A stretch of 64,000 bases of DNA from Thamnaconus septentrionalis (lineage: Eukaryota; Chordata; Actinopteri; Tetraodontiformes; Monacanthidae): the NCBI GenBank assembly GCA_009823395.1, contig CM020511.1, positions 13,479,501-13,543,500 of the forward strand, given 5' to 3'. Shown piece after piece: positions 48,609 through 60,865 of this stretch (position 1 is the stretch's first letter; each line of letters starts with the position of its first letter). The notes beneath the pieces are model-generated. The model worked only from the letters and a program-made list of their open reading frames with translations, was not told the DNA's origin and did no database searches. The translations under genes were made by a program, and so were the position numbers.

Positions 48609-49334
48609 TGTCACGGTCTCCAAGCCAACACTCTGCCCATAGCCAACACTCTGCCCCTTATTATCTTGATAGCCAACAATCTTCGCTTTTGATCTGCACT
48701 GTCTTTTATTAACCAGTCTCCCACGCTTCCCAGTTGCCAGGAGATTATCTGTTTTGCATTGCACCTGCGATCCAGCGCCTGTCTCCTCGTTGTAATTCTT
48801 CGTGCCCCGGCTGACCACTGCCCGCCTCGATCCTGTCTCCGCCTCGCCCTCGACCCGATCTCTGTACCCACCCTGCTCTGCTTCCAGCGCCTGTCTCTTG
48901 TTGTACCTCTGTCTCCCCAGTTGACTACAGTCCGCTCTGACCTTGCCCTCGCCTGCCCTCGGACTGACTCCCCTGCACCGACCCTGCCTCGGCTCTCGAC
49001 TACGTCCCTCGTCTGGGCCCCAGGCCTGGACCCTTCTGCTCTCGGGTTATCAACAGTCAGCCCGCCCGACCCTGCCCTCGCGCCTCATCCTCGGACCGAT
49101 TCCCCTGCAATCCATTCCTGCCTGGCTCTGACTGCTCCCTCGCCTGCCCTTGGCCTGGATCCTGTCGCTGTACTCCACCTCCACCATTCCCTGGCGCCGA
49201 TCTCGCCTGGCCTGTCCCACTGCCTCCACTGGGTTCTCGGACCCTGACCGCCCTGACCTCCTGCCTCAATAAACCTCCTTTAAATTGCACTCAGCATGGG
49301 TCGGGCATCTGGAGTCCTCACTCAATACCTGACA
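48609..49334 (+). mobile_element. solo LTR, unit B copy
   Basis: Starts TGTCACGG, ends CCTGACA, followed by gtacg (49335-49339); the left flank is gtaacg, one base longer than expected. AATAAA is at 49268-49273. It is the duplicate of 40731-41440 with many indels. The shared insertion site shows the LTR was present before the unit duplicated. Confidence 0.8.
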
Positions 49335-50103
49335 GTACGCCACTGATGACAATGATAGAGTAATCTGGCTAATGATGGGAAATTCATATTTAAAAAAAAG
49401 AGTGGATGGAATCCTGGACGAGAGCACTATTCTGTGCAAACAGGTTTGTGTTCCACAGCAGTTATTCAAGCCACTGGATAACTTGTAACATGTAGCAGGT
49501 AGTACTAACACTGGAGCTAATAACAACGCTAGAGCTGCCGAATAAACCAAGTTGCCAACCAGATGTTGCAAAATCATTCACATTCTCTCTCTACTCTAAA
49601 GTACAGCTTCTTTTTCTTCTCTTTTTTTTTTAACGATCGGTGAAAGTACTGATTCAACTCTTTACTCACAGTACTGGACTTGAAATGTAGAAATAAAATG
49701 TTTTTGGCCCATTAAAGAAAAACAATACATTTGTTGATAATTTTGAAAAAAGAAATTAAAAAGTTGTGACAGAATAATCTGGAATGAACTCACCAGAGAT
49801 TTAGCCAGCATCTGGATAATTTTTGAAAAGCTTTGCTACTCTCAATAGTCCAGTTGTTTATTTTCAACTGCAGCACAAACAAACTAATCAGTCATAGTTA
49901 AGGAGACCGATGAACCATTATTGGATGTTTATACTTTTATTAAAAAAAGTCAATGTTGTTTCACATTTCCATTTTTCTTGTACTGAAAATGTACTAAACA
50001 GTAACCCAACGTCGAGGCACTGTCAAATATATCTCCATCTAAGATATGATCCAGGTTTTTTTTATTTTTTATTGAACTACACACAGCATAGTTCAAAATA
50101 GCG

Positions 50104-53100
50104 TACATAAACAGCAAAACTTTGGTTATTTTACATAATGTCTTTGGTAAACTCATAGATTTGACATATTAGATTAAATGTCATAATCAATTTATTGTTA
50201 CATTACTGTTAATATTTCATTGTATATAATCTTTATTGTACATTATCAATTGAATTCATTTAGCATAATATGATGTAACAATGTCATCTAAACTTATATG
50301 ATATGTGATCTAACTACATTACAATGTATCATACATTACATTTAAATGATTAATCTCAAATCAAATGTCAATTTTAGATAGCAAATAATAATCATTTGCA
50401 TTACAACATGTAACAAATTTCATAATAAATTTAAAATAATTATGCAAATTCTAATCACATTAAATCAATTACATTAAATTCTTAAATTCAATTAATTAAC
50501 ATATTTCATTTTCAAAATTTCAATTTAATATATTAATGTTAATTAATTGTCAATATAATTTATGATTTAAAATATGTACATTTTATAATATTTTTTATTG
50601 TCATGTTTAATTATATTATGTCTATTTCGATTGTTTGTATTCTGTGTAATTTTAGCATTATTACAATTATTATGATACTAAATTATTTATATGATAATTT
50701 ATATATATGATACTTAATTGTTAATTTATTATGATAGCTTTCATTGTACTTGTAATTAACTAATTCTATTAACTATGTTCATACATAATTTAATAATATT
50801 TATATATGACAATATATATGCTATTACTGATGAATTTAAATCATGCATATATCCATAGATGATGCTATGATGAATAACAAGTTACGACATAACTTATTGC
50901 AACATTCATAGCTGATCAATGTACTGATAGTATCATGACTAATTCAACATTACATGAAATGAGTCACATCATGCAGTGCATACAATTGCATTCGACGTAC
51001 ATGTACATGAAAACAATAGCAGGTCACTCATGTTAATTGACTATAGCATAGTTACAGAATGTACAACGGATTCAGACATAACACATTGACATAGCATAAA
51101 TATAGATCTAGATGAGCATTTTGATACATGACTGAAAGCAGATAAAGTATGAACATTCACTATTGCTTGACTGAATGCTAATTCGATTTGATGTCATGAT
51201 CATGTTACATGTTGAACTAACTAGTCTTAAAAACTTTACTGTCGATCAGTTCATAGACTACACAAATATAAAAGTAGTATCGTAGACACATACATCGAAT
51301 GTGACATCTATGTAATATCAAGATTAACTTTCTGATCCGAGCTAGATGTACTTTGTACTATCTAATGTACTTTAATGCTAAGTATGTATACTACATTATG
51401 ATAGTCATGTATACGCAATCGTTGCATGATTTTGAGATGTAGTCGACAAAGGACTATCAATACTAGAACCAATTGCATAGCTATGAGAATGTATAATGTA
51501 GATACAAACTTCATGAACTGAACTCAATCCTACAGCATTAGACAATTCAATCATCATGATTGTACTAGCGATACATCTGAGGCATACTCAAGATATCAGC
51601 TAATCATAACCTGAGACTTAGAATGCATACTTAATGCAATAACTGTATCAAGATTTGAAATGATACATTAATGCATTAATAATACAGATATGCATGATAT
51701 GACTAATGCTCAAAGGAATTGTAATGATTAATCAGTTGAATGATCTACAGTAAAAGTATAGAGCTCATTAACTGTAATAGTACACTATATGTGAATGTAT
51801 GTTTATCATTAGAATATCATGACAACAATTGAACTACTATATGACATGAATAGACTACATACTATGCAACATACTAGAAGCAATCTTAAGTTCTATTTAA
51901 TGATTCAATACTATATCGACAATTAATCATCAATCATCACATCATTATGAGTAATCTGAAGTCATTAGCAAAATCAACATCTAAGTTATTAATCACATAT
52001 GAATGCAACATAAGCATATTATGATTATAATGCTTATAATAATTACATAATGATATGTAATAATTCATTGAATGATATTGTAATGTCATACTAAGCACAG
52101 AATGATCAAATAGATGGATCAGAATTTGATCATATGAACATTTAACTATATAGCTTAGCTTTGACAATTCATGTACATGTACATACGATTCGGCAATAAG
52201 CTAATGAGATTCAATATGACTATAATGCTGTATGATAAAGACTAATAGTACATAGAACATATAACTGAGTTATTCTTAATCCTATTGTATTATGAGTTTC
52301 ATGCTAATTTAATGACATATGTTCAATGTTAAGTCATATAGAATCAGCACGTGAAGTCTACATCTAATATGAAATACACAGATCTATACAAGCACTACAA
52401 CTAATCGATTATCAGTTCAACAGATCATGAATATTGACAGTGACAGTCATTATGTAAGTGATCTACTAAATGACTAAATTGTCATATTTAATGATTAACA
52501 ATGAACCTATAAACAGAATAATGGCAATAATAAGGGATATTAATAGATAAATATATATGTTAAATAAAAGTACATGACTAATTAATTTGAATTGTAAAAG
52601 AATTGTTCATAAAATTCCAAAAAATTTTTTAATTAAATTGGCCATTTTAGATTTCATTGAAAAAAGTCTTACTGAAATAAGCATGAAAAAGTAGACTATA
52701 TTTCATAAGCTCAAATTACAGACATCCAATGAATAAAAAACATACTTCATAAAAATGCCCAAAGATTTTATTAAAATTAAATACATCACTTTAATCAGAA
52801 AATTAACATAAAGTCAAAAAAATCCACGTAAATTTATAATAAATAATTACATTGAAAAACTGTATACACTCAATAATAATACAATTCAATATTAATGTTT
52901 ATAATAAACTTTGAAAAAATTGATTAAGTAAAGGTCATCAATTATGAAATCATAAATATACAACAGTTAACTGAAATTATTAATTCACTAAAATAATTTT
53001 GAATGAATAAATTAACTGTATTAAACACGAATTTGTCATTTATTATACAATGGTAATAATTAAAAATTAAAATTTAACAGTAGGTAAAATTAATTAAGTT

Positions 53101-54330
53101 CATATTAATCAAAATAAACATATTTAAATTTTGTAATATCAATTTTCATAAAATTAATAGAAGTTAATTAAAAAACTATAAATTTAAATAATATAAATTA
53201 ATTAAGTTTTAATTTACTACATGTATTTCTAGTAATATAAAATACCAAAACTCTATAAAAAAATTGATAATATAAATTGAAATTGTTTACAAATTAGTAA
53301 ATTTTAAAACTATAGTATTAAAAAAATTATGGATTAATCACATATCAATGTTAATTTTATTATTCAAATAAATAATTACCATTAATATTTATCAGATTTA
53401 AAAATATAAAAATTATTCAGCAAATTATTAATTTCATTAAATTATTCATTCATAATTCGACATAAAAGACAAAAGTAAATTATAAATTTTATTGATATTT
53501 AAAATAACATTTTTACATTAATTGTTACATCATAGAAGAATTATTTAAAAATAATTTAATTTGAAAAGTATTAAGTCAACAAATAAATTTATAATTCATG
53601 AAAATTTATCAAAATAACAAAATAAATTTTAAAAGTCAATGTATAATTGTATCTAAAAAATATTAAAAATAAGTTTAAATATATAATTAATCAAATTCAC
53701 TATCATAAATCTAAATTATCCAATTACATAGTAATAATTTCAGTAATCATTTTAGTAATAGTTTGTCACAAATAATCTTATGCATCATACTTTAGTTACT
53801 CCTACATCAGTTAATTAAATTGTTAATTTATTAACATAAATTGATAAAAATATTTGAAAACTGTGGTCTAGGATAGTAATCATGTATCATATTCAAAACA
53901 ATATATTAATAGTCAGGAAGTGCAGTGATTAACATCATAAACCTAAAAAATGAAATTAATCTCACTTGTTCATTCACATGTTTTATATTGTCTCATTACC
54001 TAATATTAACTGTAATTATTCCGTAAAATTTAATAGAATATAATGTCGTTTCATACTTATATCTATATGATTATTTGAAATTATTTTTAATAATGTTTCC
54101 AGTATAATAACAATAGTATATCATTAAAAAAATTTAATTTGCATACATCATCACATCTTTCCATGAATCTTTCATAATAATTCTAATTAAATAAATTAAG
54201 AATAAAATCTGAGTCAGATCATTAAAACACAGTTGTAAGTTAATAAAATTTTCCCAATAATTAATTTATTGAAATAATTATATTTTATAAGATCAATTAC
54301 TAAAAGTACAAATAAAAGTGTTATATTAAA
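50104..54330. other. anomalous AT-rich block with three compositional textures, no gene
   Basis: The block has abrupt edges and no match to anything else in the window. About 50.10-50.86 kb is AT-rich. About 50.86-52.48 kb is less AT-rich but strikingly poor in homopolymers, with very frequent CAT/ATG/TGA/TCA words. About 52.48-54.33 kb is extremely AT-rich (one 60-base line counted by hand has 8 G+C) with many taat/atta words. No tandem period, terminal repeats or coding frame was found. It could be a degenerate satellite or an error-prone assembly segment. Confidence 0.6.
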
Positions 54331-54455
54331 ACTGCCCGTCGCACCATTCCCTCCCGGCTTTTCATTGTTAATCAATCACCGTCCGTCATTCTCCTGACGT
54401 GCCCAAGTGAAGACCAAGCAAGCCAGGTAACAAATTAAACGAAACAAGTGTATTG
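54331..54455 (+). repeat. displaced fragment of the unit A/B non-genic stretch
   Basis: actgcccgtcgcaccattcc onward matches 48139-48257 almost exactly. It marks the right edge of the AT-rich block. Confidence 0.85.
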
Positions 54456-54483
54456 TTTAATCCCTGGCTCAAGCAACAGAATT

Positions 54484-54710
54484 GTCTGTATTTCGGTCAA
54501 GCCAGCCAACAGTTCGGCAAAAGCGTTCGAGCTAGCAGACACTTGCTTTCTGCTTGCTTTGTGTACACCAGGTATTACAGTAAGTGCTCACTGCTTCGCA
54601 CAATGGCAGAGGAAGAGGGAGAAGTGTATCTCTGTACTGGATTTCAGATGAATGTTTCTGAAAAATTCTGAGTTTTCACTCCATGATTCCACTGCAGGCT
54701 GCTAGTACTT
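54484..54710 (+). mobile_element. partial copy of the fold-back element arm
   Basis: ccaacagttcggcaaaagcg, tacaccaggtatta, tactggatttcagatgaat and actccatgattccactgcag are the same words in the same order as the left arm starting at 54838. It is followed by a pyrimidine-rich tract (54711-54783). Confidence 0.75.
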
Positions 54711-54784
54711 CTTTTTTTTTCTTTCTCTTTTTTTCTCTCCTGTTTTTCCTTTTCTTTTTCTTTTTTCTTTCTTTTTTCCCCCCT

Positions 54785-55899
54785 CGCTAATTCTACACCA
54801 TTACGTTATTAGGACCGGGGCCACTAGTAGATGAGTAGCAAGCCAACAGTTCGGCAAAAGCGTTAGAGCTAGCAGACACTCGCTTATTGCTGGTTACGTG
54901 TACACCAGGTATTATGGTTAACTGCTCCGTTCGCAGTTGGAGAAGCGTGGCTCTGTACTGGATTTCAGATGAATAATTCCTGAAAAATTTTGAGTTTTCA
55001 CTCCATGATACCACTGCAGGCTGGTAGTACATCATCCCAGGATGCTCCACAATAATTTTCATAAAATTCTGATGTAGCATTTCAAAATAAAGTTCATCCA
55101 AAAATTGCCATTTCAGGGTTTTACTGTACTGGATTTCAGATTAATTTTTCTGAAATATTCCTAGTTTTCACTCCATGATTCCACTGCAGGCTGCTAGTGC
55201 ACCTCCCCAGGATGCTTCACACTTGATTTCATAAAATTCTGATTTAGCATTTCCAGAATAAAGTTCATCCAAAAATTGCAATTTTATTATTATACTGTAC
55301 TGGATTTCAGATGAATTTTTCTGAAAGATTCCTTGTTTTCACTCCATGATTCCACTGCAGGCGGCTAGTACATCATCTCAGGATGCTCCTGGCAATTTTT
55401 GGATGAACTTTATTTTGTAATGCTACATCAGAAATGTCTGAAAATTATTGTGGAGCATCCTGGGAAGGTGTACTAGCAGACTGCAGTGGAATCATGGAGT
55501 GAAAACTCGGAATTTTTTCAGAAATATTAATCTGAAATCCAGGACAGTAAAACAATAAAATCACATTTTTGGATGAACTTCATTTTGAAATGGTACATCA
55601 GAATTTTATGAAAATTATTGTGGAGCATCCTGGGATGATGTACAAGCAGCCTGCAGTAGAATCATGGAGTGAAAACTAGGAATTTTTCATCTGAAATCCA
55701 GTACAGAGCCACGCTTCTCCAACTGCGAACGGAGCAGTTACCGTAATACCTGGTGTACACGTAGCCAGCAATAAGCGAATGTCTGCTTTCTCGAACGCTT
55801 TTGCCGAACTGTTGGCTTGCTACTCATCTACTAGTGGCCCCGGTGTAGGTACAGAAATAGTCCGCCGGTCCTAATAACGTAATGGCGTAGATTTAGCGC
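54785..55899. mobile_element. fold-back (palindromic) transposable element, about 1.1 kb
   Basis: Left end cgctaattctacaccattac then gttattaggaccgg; right end ccggtcctaataacgtaatg then gcgtagatttagcg, its inverted counterpart. Both arms continue with ggccactagtagatgagtag and caacagttcggcaaaagcg. Inside, a module of about 170 bp (tactggatttcag .. ccactgcaggctg .. aaaattgc) is repeated three times in the left arm and twice inverted in the right arm, meeting near 55390. No transposase is encoded. A target duplication could not be identified. The superfamily is not recognised. Confidence 0.78.
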
Positions 55900-56610
55900 A
55901 CAATATGTTGAAACACAGCAATTTGTTTAAAATTGGCGGCGCGGATGTCCATACTGTTGCAATATCTTCACATGATCAACGTGCGGGGGACGGACATCTT
56001 CGCCGATCTGGAGGAGGGGAATGTCCGAAATGGCGCCCAATTAACCAGACGTAAAAACATGCGGTCAGTTTGTGTAGAACCGTCTAATTCCTGAACGACT
56101 GGAGCATAATACACTCGACAATTGCATAAAGCAAATAAAGAGTAACTGAAAAAGTGACTGTTTCAAGTTACGTCTTGAAATTGGACATCACGTCGTAATG
56201 GCGGGGAAACAAAACTCATGAATAAACAATAATAACAGTAAAAAAAAAAACTACATACACGCGTCTTGCTAATTATCGTCCCAAGACAGAAGTGTCTAGA
56301 ATCCTCGGTCTGGAGGCGCAAGTAATTATTGTCTATGCGATTCTAAATGCTGTCTCTGTCTGCTTGATCAATGAAGGCCTATACCCTACTTTCAAAATAA
56401 AGGATTAATTTAAGTTTTGTAAAAATAAATATATTGTGAAGTCCAACAAAATAATTTTTTTGATTGAAAATATTGCGTTCCAAAAACACCAACACCTTTT
56501 ATTTATAGGCAACTTACAAACACCACAAAATAAAATGAACTCAATATATTGCAATGGATTTCATTTTTTAAAAATAGGTTTTATGAACAGTCCGACTGAA
56601 GCAGTTTTAT
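55900..56610. other. unassigned sequence between the fold-back element and unit C
   Basis: Moderately GC-rich at first (attggcggcgcggatgtcc), AT-rich later. No gene or repeat is recognised. Confidence 0.5.
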
Positions 56611-57167
56611 AGTTCAAATAGCTACACTTCAAGCAGGAACAACTATAAGAAGTGAATTTCTTTTAACATAAATTATTTTAAATACTTATGAATGCAATAG
56701 TAAGAGGCATGTTTTCTAAATGTGAGTAGGTGAAAATACAGATATGCATCTTCTTTTTCCCAATAAGTAGATAATGTGTGCCCTGAGTTACATAACTGAT
56801 TTAGAAAGAAAAAAACTTCATAAACATTTTCAAATTTATAAAACTCATCCAGTATGTTATTTTTATCTATTGTTGCCTGCAATAAAGTTGCAATAATTTG
56901 GTCTTGCCAATACAAATGTTCATGTGGTTGTTGGTAGAATGTATGGTTTTATAAAGTTTACATAAAAGAAAAAAAGCAATTAAATCCATCAGAGAATTTA
57001 TCTTTATTTGCTGAAGCATGAGCAAAAAAGCAGTAACAACAGAAATCACACTTAATCTGTAACACACCACAATATAGAAGCATCCTCAAATATTCACAAC
57101 AACATTTTAAAATATTGCATTTTAGAGTGAAATCAAAACTGGACATATGAACTTGGTGCAGGAACAA

Positions 57168-57673
57168 TCACAAACGGCACTTGCAGCAGACTCCACATGA
57201 ATTCTTGAAGGAACAACAGTTGCAGCAATAGCGGCAGTGACAGACAAGGTTCGCTTTGGCTCCTTTGCTCTCTGGCAGCTGTGTGAAAGACAAGAGATAT
57301 GAGCAATGTGTCCATCTGCAGCATCACCTCTCAATCTGTTGCTCCTCTCTGCTTCTATCCAGTGTGTGGAGGCATTATGGACATAAAATCTGCTGTGTGT
57401 CTTCTTTGAATAAAGCAAGCAAACCTTGGTTCCGGCCTCTGATGCTGCTTCACCCACAACATCTGGATCCTCAAAGTCCACAGGCACGTTGATTTCTGGC
57501 ATCTGTAAATCATCCGGTTGATCAATCCAGTGACAAGAAAAGTGCAGCTGATGAGAGAATGAAATGAGTGCAGGTCAAGTTCTTACTTCAGGTGGAGGAC
57601 CAGCAGAGCTCTCCTGGATACAGATGATGGTGAGCACGACGGCCACGGCAACAGCAACACTGAAGGTCTTCAT
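57168..57673 (-). CDS. hamp: 10-cysteine hepcidin-like peptide, unit C
   Basis: Exons 57587-57673, 57425-57502 and 57168-57278 encode 91 residues. The protein equals the unit A copy except S-to-N in the loop between the second CC pair and the next Cys (SFKNSC instead of SFKSSC). That creates N-S-C, which is a weak N-glycosylation sequon (N-x-C). TATA is at 57785-57792 and the polyA signal at 57003-57008. The propeptide lacks a furin site as in its sisters. Confidence 0.9.
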
Positions 57674-57800
57674 GTTTGGAGGCTTGGACGACTTCCACTG
57701 CTTCAATCCTCTGACTCTTCTGGCGACTCTTGTCAGCTCCTTGGACTTCTCCTGTCTGATGCTGGACTGGAGCTCATGTGTTGATATTTATACCCACTGG
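57674..57800 (-). promoter_or_regulatory. core promoter of the unit C 10-Cys hepcidin
   Basis: TATAAATA (minus) at 57785-57792. The flank next to it reads acccactggggctcatcact, slightly different from units A and B. Confidence 0.78.
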
Positions 57801-58321
57801 GGCTCATCACTCACAGCACCAAACAGGGACTTGCTTAATCATTGACATTTCTATTGTACATATTATTACTAGTGATAACACTAACAGTGACTGGTTCCCG
57901 AAATATGTAATATTCACGTTTTATGACTTTGTTGTTCTGCGAAAACTTTTGTTATGGACTATAAAGATTTAAATCTCTTGTGGTTCACTACTTGAATGTG
58001 GCATCCAAAATGTCAAATGAAGAGCCGTTATGAATTACCTCTTTATTGTAGCTAGATCAGTGCCAGAAAAAAGATGGACTTTGGATTTTTCTGATTGAGC
58101 TCAACAGTTAGGCAGGGATGGAGTTCAAACTGGCCAATTCCAGCAGTCAGGTACTGAACAAGAACTGTTTCCAGGACCAGTTACACTTTAAGACAGGGGA
58201 GAACATCATCCCTACCCCAAAGGAAGAAGCCTGGGATGAGTTTGGTGAAGTGGTACAGGGTTGATCTCAATGACAGGCAGAGTGTAAAGGAGATGCTTCT
58301 CCAGGCAAAACCTGGGATGAA

Positions 58322-58890
58322 AACTTTGGGCTGCTCTAACTTGCTCTGCTTTATTGGCCACAGTGATCTGATTTGCAGTGGAACACAGTGAATATTCACG
58401 TTCACATAGTGAATATCAAGCTCCATACTGATATCCATCCATCCATCCATCCATCCATCTTCCATACCCCTTTCCTCCTGCACTCAGGGTTGCAGAGGTT
58501 TGCTGGAGCAATGTCATAGGGTGAAGGCAGGGTACACCCTAAGCAAGTCGCCAGTTTGCAGGCCCACATAGGAAAACAATAATGCGCCTATTCATACTCA
58601 CACACCTAAAGCCAATTCAGTTCCCAATCTGCAAAACTTGCATTCTTTTTTTTCTTTCTTTCTTTTTTTTTTTACTGTGAGAGCAATTGAGATTACAAGG
58701 AGAGAACCCACGCAGACACATGGAGAACTTGCAAACTCCACACAGAAAGGCCCCAGTCCCAGGAAATTCCACCCTCCACCCTCTCTTCTGGAAGGCAACA
58801 GAGCTAACCACCCCTGCTCAAATCAGAATCAGCCAAGTCTTGACACTACTCACATGTGGCCAGCAATTGGAAGATAAAAAACACCTCTGA
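58322..58890 (+). repeat. SINE-like teleost interspersed repeat with (CCAT)n, unit C
   Basis: ccatccatccatcc at 58434-58459, gcagggtacaccctaagc, T-rich tract, gcaaactccacacagaaa. Same insertion as in unit B. Confidence 0.72.
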
Positions 58891-59204
58891 GCCACATATT
58901 GGTCACGTGAACATCCAGGGAGGAAAATGCCTTATCAAAGAAAAGATTGGTTTATATCTAACCAAATGGTTTGCTTAGTAATAAATCATGACACTCTTTG
59001 ATTCCTGTGTTTTAAGTGCTGTAAATGAAGCTACCGGCAAATCCTTTTCATAACTGAAGAAGCCATTTGGATTAGAGGTGAAATATGTTCAAGATCAGAA
59101 GAACAAGTCCAGCTGCCCTAACTCAACCCTTCTATCTATTTGTGTTGTAATTTGTGATTTATTGAAACAGACAAACAAAAACAGAGGTCATGGCTGCCAG
59201 TAAG

Positions 59205-59433
59205 GATTAGGAATTTCCCACGCTCATTCCCAGAAACCCTCTGTCAGTGATGCAAGCAGGTTCCTCACAGCAGCTCCTGTCCTGTGGGTGCTGACACTGA
59301 TGAGGCCCAATGGGTATAAATACCGTCACATGAGCTCCAGACAAGCATCAGACAAGAGAAGTCCGAAGACCTGACAAGAGTCACCGGAAGAGTCAGAGGA
59401 TTGAAGCAGTGGAAGTCGTCCAAGCCTCCAAAC
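59205..59433 (+). promoter_or_regulatory. promoter of the canonical hepcidin, with kappa-B-like site
   Basis: ggaatttccc at 59210-59219 fits the kappa-B consensus read on the minus strand (GGGAAATTCC). It is followed by gcaggttcctcacagcagct, gatgaggccc and TATAAATA at 59315-59322. NF-kappa-B control of fish hepcidin during infection is plausible but not shown here. Confidence 0.75.
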
Positions 59434-59903
59434 ATGAAGACCTTCAGTGTTGCTGTTGCCGTGGCCGTCGTGCTCACCATCATCTGTATCCAGGAGAGCT
59501 CTGCTGGTCCTCCACCTGAAGTAAGAACTTGACCTGCACTCATTTCATTCTCTCATCAGCTGCACTGAAACACTCTTAACGTCACTGGATCGACAAACTC
59601 ATTGACAGGTGGCTGAGTTTGAGGTGCCAGTGTACGTTGACACTCCAGCAGCAGCAGCTGTGAATGAAGAGGGGTCAGTGGACTCCTTGATGGTGAGTCC
59701 AAAGTGCCTCCACACACATGGGTAGAAGCAGAGAGGAGCAACAGAGTGAGAGGTGATGCTGCAGATCGACACCTTGCTCATGTCTCTTGTCCTTCACACA
59801 GATGCCGTACAGCAGCAGATCCAAGCGGAGCCCTGCTGGCTGCCGTATGTGCTGTGGCTGCTGCCCCAACATGAGAGGATGTGGCCTCTGCTGCAGGTTC
59901 TGA
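59434..59903 (+). CDS. hamp: hepcidin, canonical 8-cysteine type 2
   Basis: Exons 59434-59520, 59609-59692 and 59802-59903 encode 90 residues, the usual prepro-hepcidin length. The 24-residue signal (MKTFSVAVAVAVVLTIICIQ, then ESSA) is followed by an acidic propeptide (VAEFEVPVYVDTP..), then MPYSSRSKR with the furin motif RSKR. The mature peptide is SPAG plus CRMCCGCC and PNMRGCGLCCRF, spacing C-x2-CC-x-CC-x5-C-x2-CC, the standard four-disulphide hepcidin. It lacks the QSHLS N-terminus tied to ferroportin binding in type 1, so it is a type 2, mainly antimicrobial, form by family knowledge. It lies between the unit C 10-Cys and 11-Cys genes and is the gene missing from units A and B. No strong polyA signal was seen nearby; AATAAA at 60002-60007 is a candidate. 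Confidence 0.96.
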
Positions 59904-60549
59904 GGATTCCAGCACCAGCCTAGGATTCACTCAACCACCACTCAATTACTATCCATCATTTTTAGACGAAATTCTTAAAATAAGTTAGAAAAACGAAAAC
60001 AAATAAACAAACAAAAATGAAATCTGTGGTTGTCAGTTACTCAACATGTTTCTGTTTAAGGTCAAGCATTAAAAAAAATGGGCAAAAATTGTTTCTGATG
60101 AGTTTTCATTCTCTCTGTTTTCATATAAGTTTTGTTTCAAATTCATACCAACAGTTATACTGCACTAGTGTGTAAGACAATATTTGCAATCGCAAAAGGT
60201 GGAACATGAATCATAGGGGCCACAGAGGATTCCATTATTAAACATAAATATGCTTTATGGGAGGTGGTCCCAAACCAATTGGCACCATACACCTGTTGAT
60301 GCATAAAAGCATTTTTGACTAAATCGTTAACTACCGGTAGATAATAAATTGACACTTTGTGGATTAAGTCCATGTGCTCTCAGAAATAAAGTCATAAAAC
60401 ATGTCAATATATTTTTTTTAATGATTTATTACTTTTATATTGTCAAATCAGGGTTGGGTCGCTTTGTTTTCCTGGAGTGATATTTATGACAGTCCGTCAT
60501 AGTCCCACAATAAAATGCATAACACGTGAGTGAACGTTAATTTCACACT

Positions 60550-60865
60550 TTTCATGAGCAAAAGGTTAAAGGTTGTAGTCCCAATCATTGTCACATCCCG
60601 AAGGATGCAAAATTTGTCGTCCGCATTTGACCCATCCCCTGAGGGAGCGGTGGGCAGCAGCGGTGCCGTGCATAGGAATTATTAGGTGATCTAATCCCCC
60701 AAGTCCAACCCTAAATACTGAGTGCCAAGCCAGGAGGCAATGGGTACCATTTTTACAGTCTTTGGTATGACCCGGCCTGGGGTCAAACCCACAACCTACC
60801 AGTGTCAGGGCAGACACTCTACCAGCAGACCACTGAGCTGGTCTAGCCACGATAATCAATTGATC
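60550..60865. repeat. teleost interspersed repeat (unclassified)
   Basis: ggagcggtgggcagcagcgg, gtgccaagccaggaggcaat and acactctaccagcagaccac are wording I recognise as common in teleost introns and intergenic DNA, but I cannot name the family. It separates two copies of the hepcidin flank (60250-60545 and 61230-61460). Confidence 0.55.

Larger units (their letters stand above)
42215..50103. repeat. segmental duplication unit B
   Basis: Tandem copy of unit A. Its left 260 bp (tagttcaaatagctacactt onward) matches the left end of unit C at 56611. Its right edge breaks off at 50103 in the middle of this same tagttcaaa junction. The last 1.8 kb differs from A by many small indels, unlike the substitution-light hepcidin part. 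Confidence 0.9.
56611..59030. repeat. segmental duplication unit C, left part
   Basis: tagttcaaatagctacactt onward matches unit B from 42215: minus 10-Cys hepcidin, upstream arm (to gtactgaacaag at 58162) and SINE-like repeat. After about 59030 it departs from A/B and leads into an intact canonical hepcidin. Confidence 0.88.

Noticed and set aside
48759..49247. 162-codon plus-strand Pro/Ser/Leu-rich frame
   Set aside because: Same LTR minisatellite in unit B; compositional artefact.
54785..55899. CRISPR-like or regulatory array suggested by repeated modules
   Set aside because: The modules are long (about 170 bp), without short spacers, and arranged as an inverted pair in a vertebrate genome; a fold-back transposon fits.
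60600..60865. tRNA-like element
   Set aside because: The ggtcaaaccc..acc wording resembles a B box, but no cloverleaf or A box could be assembled by eye.
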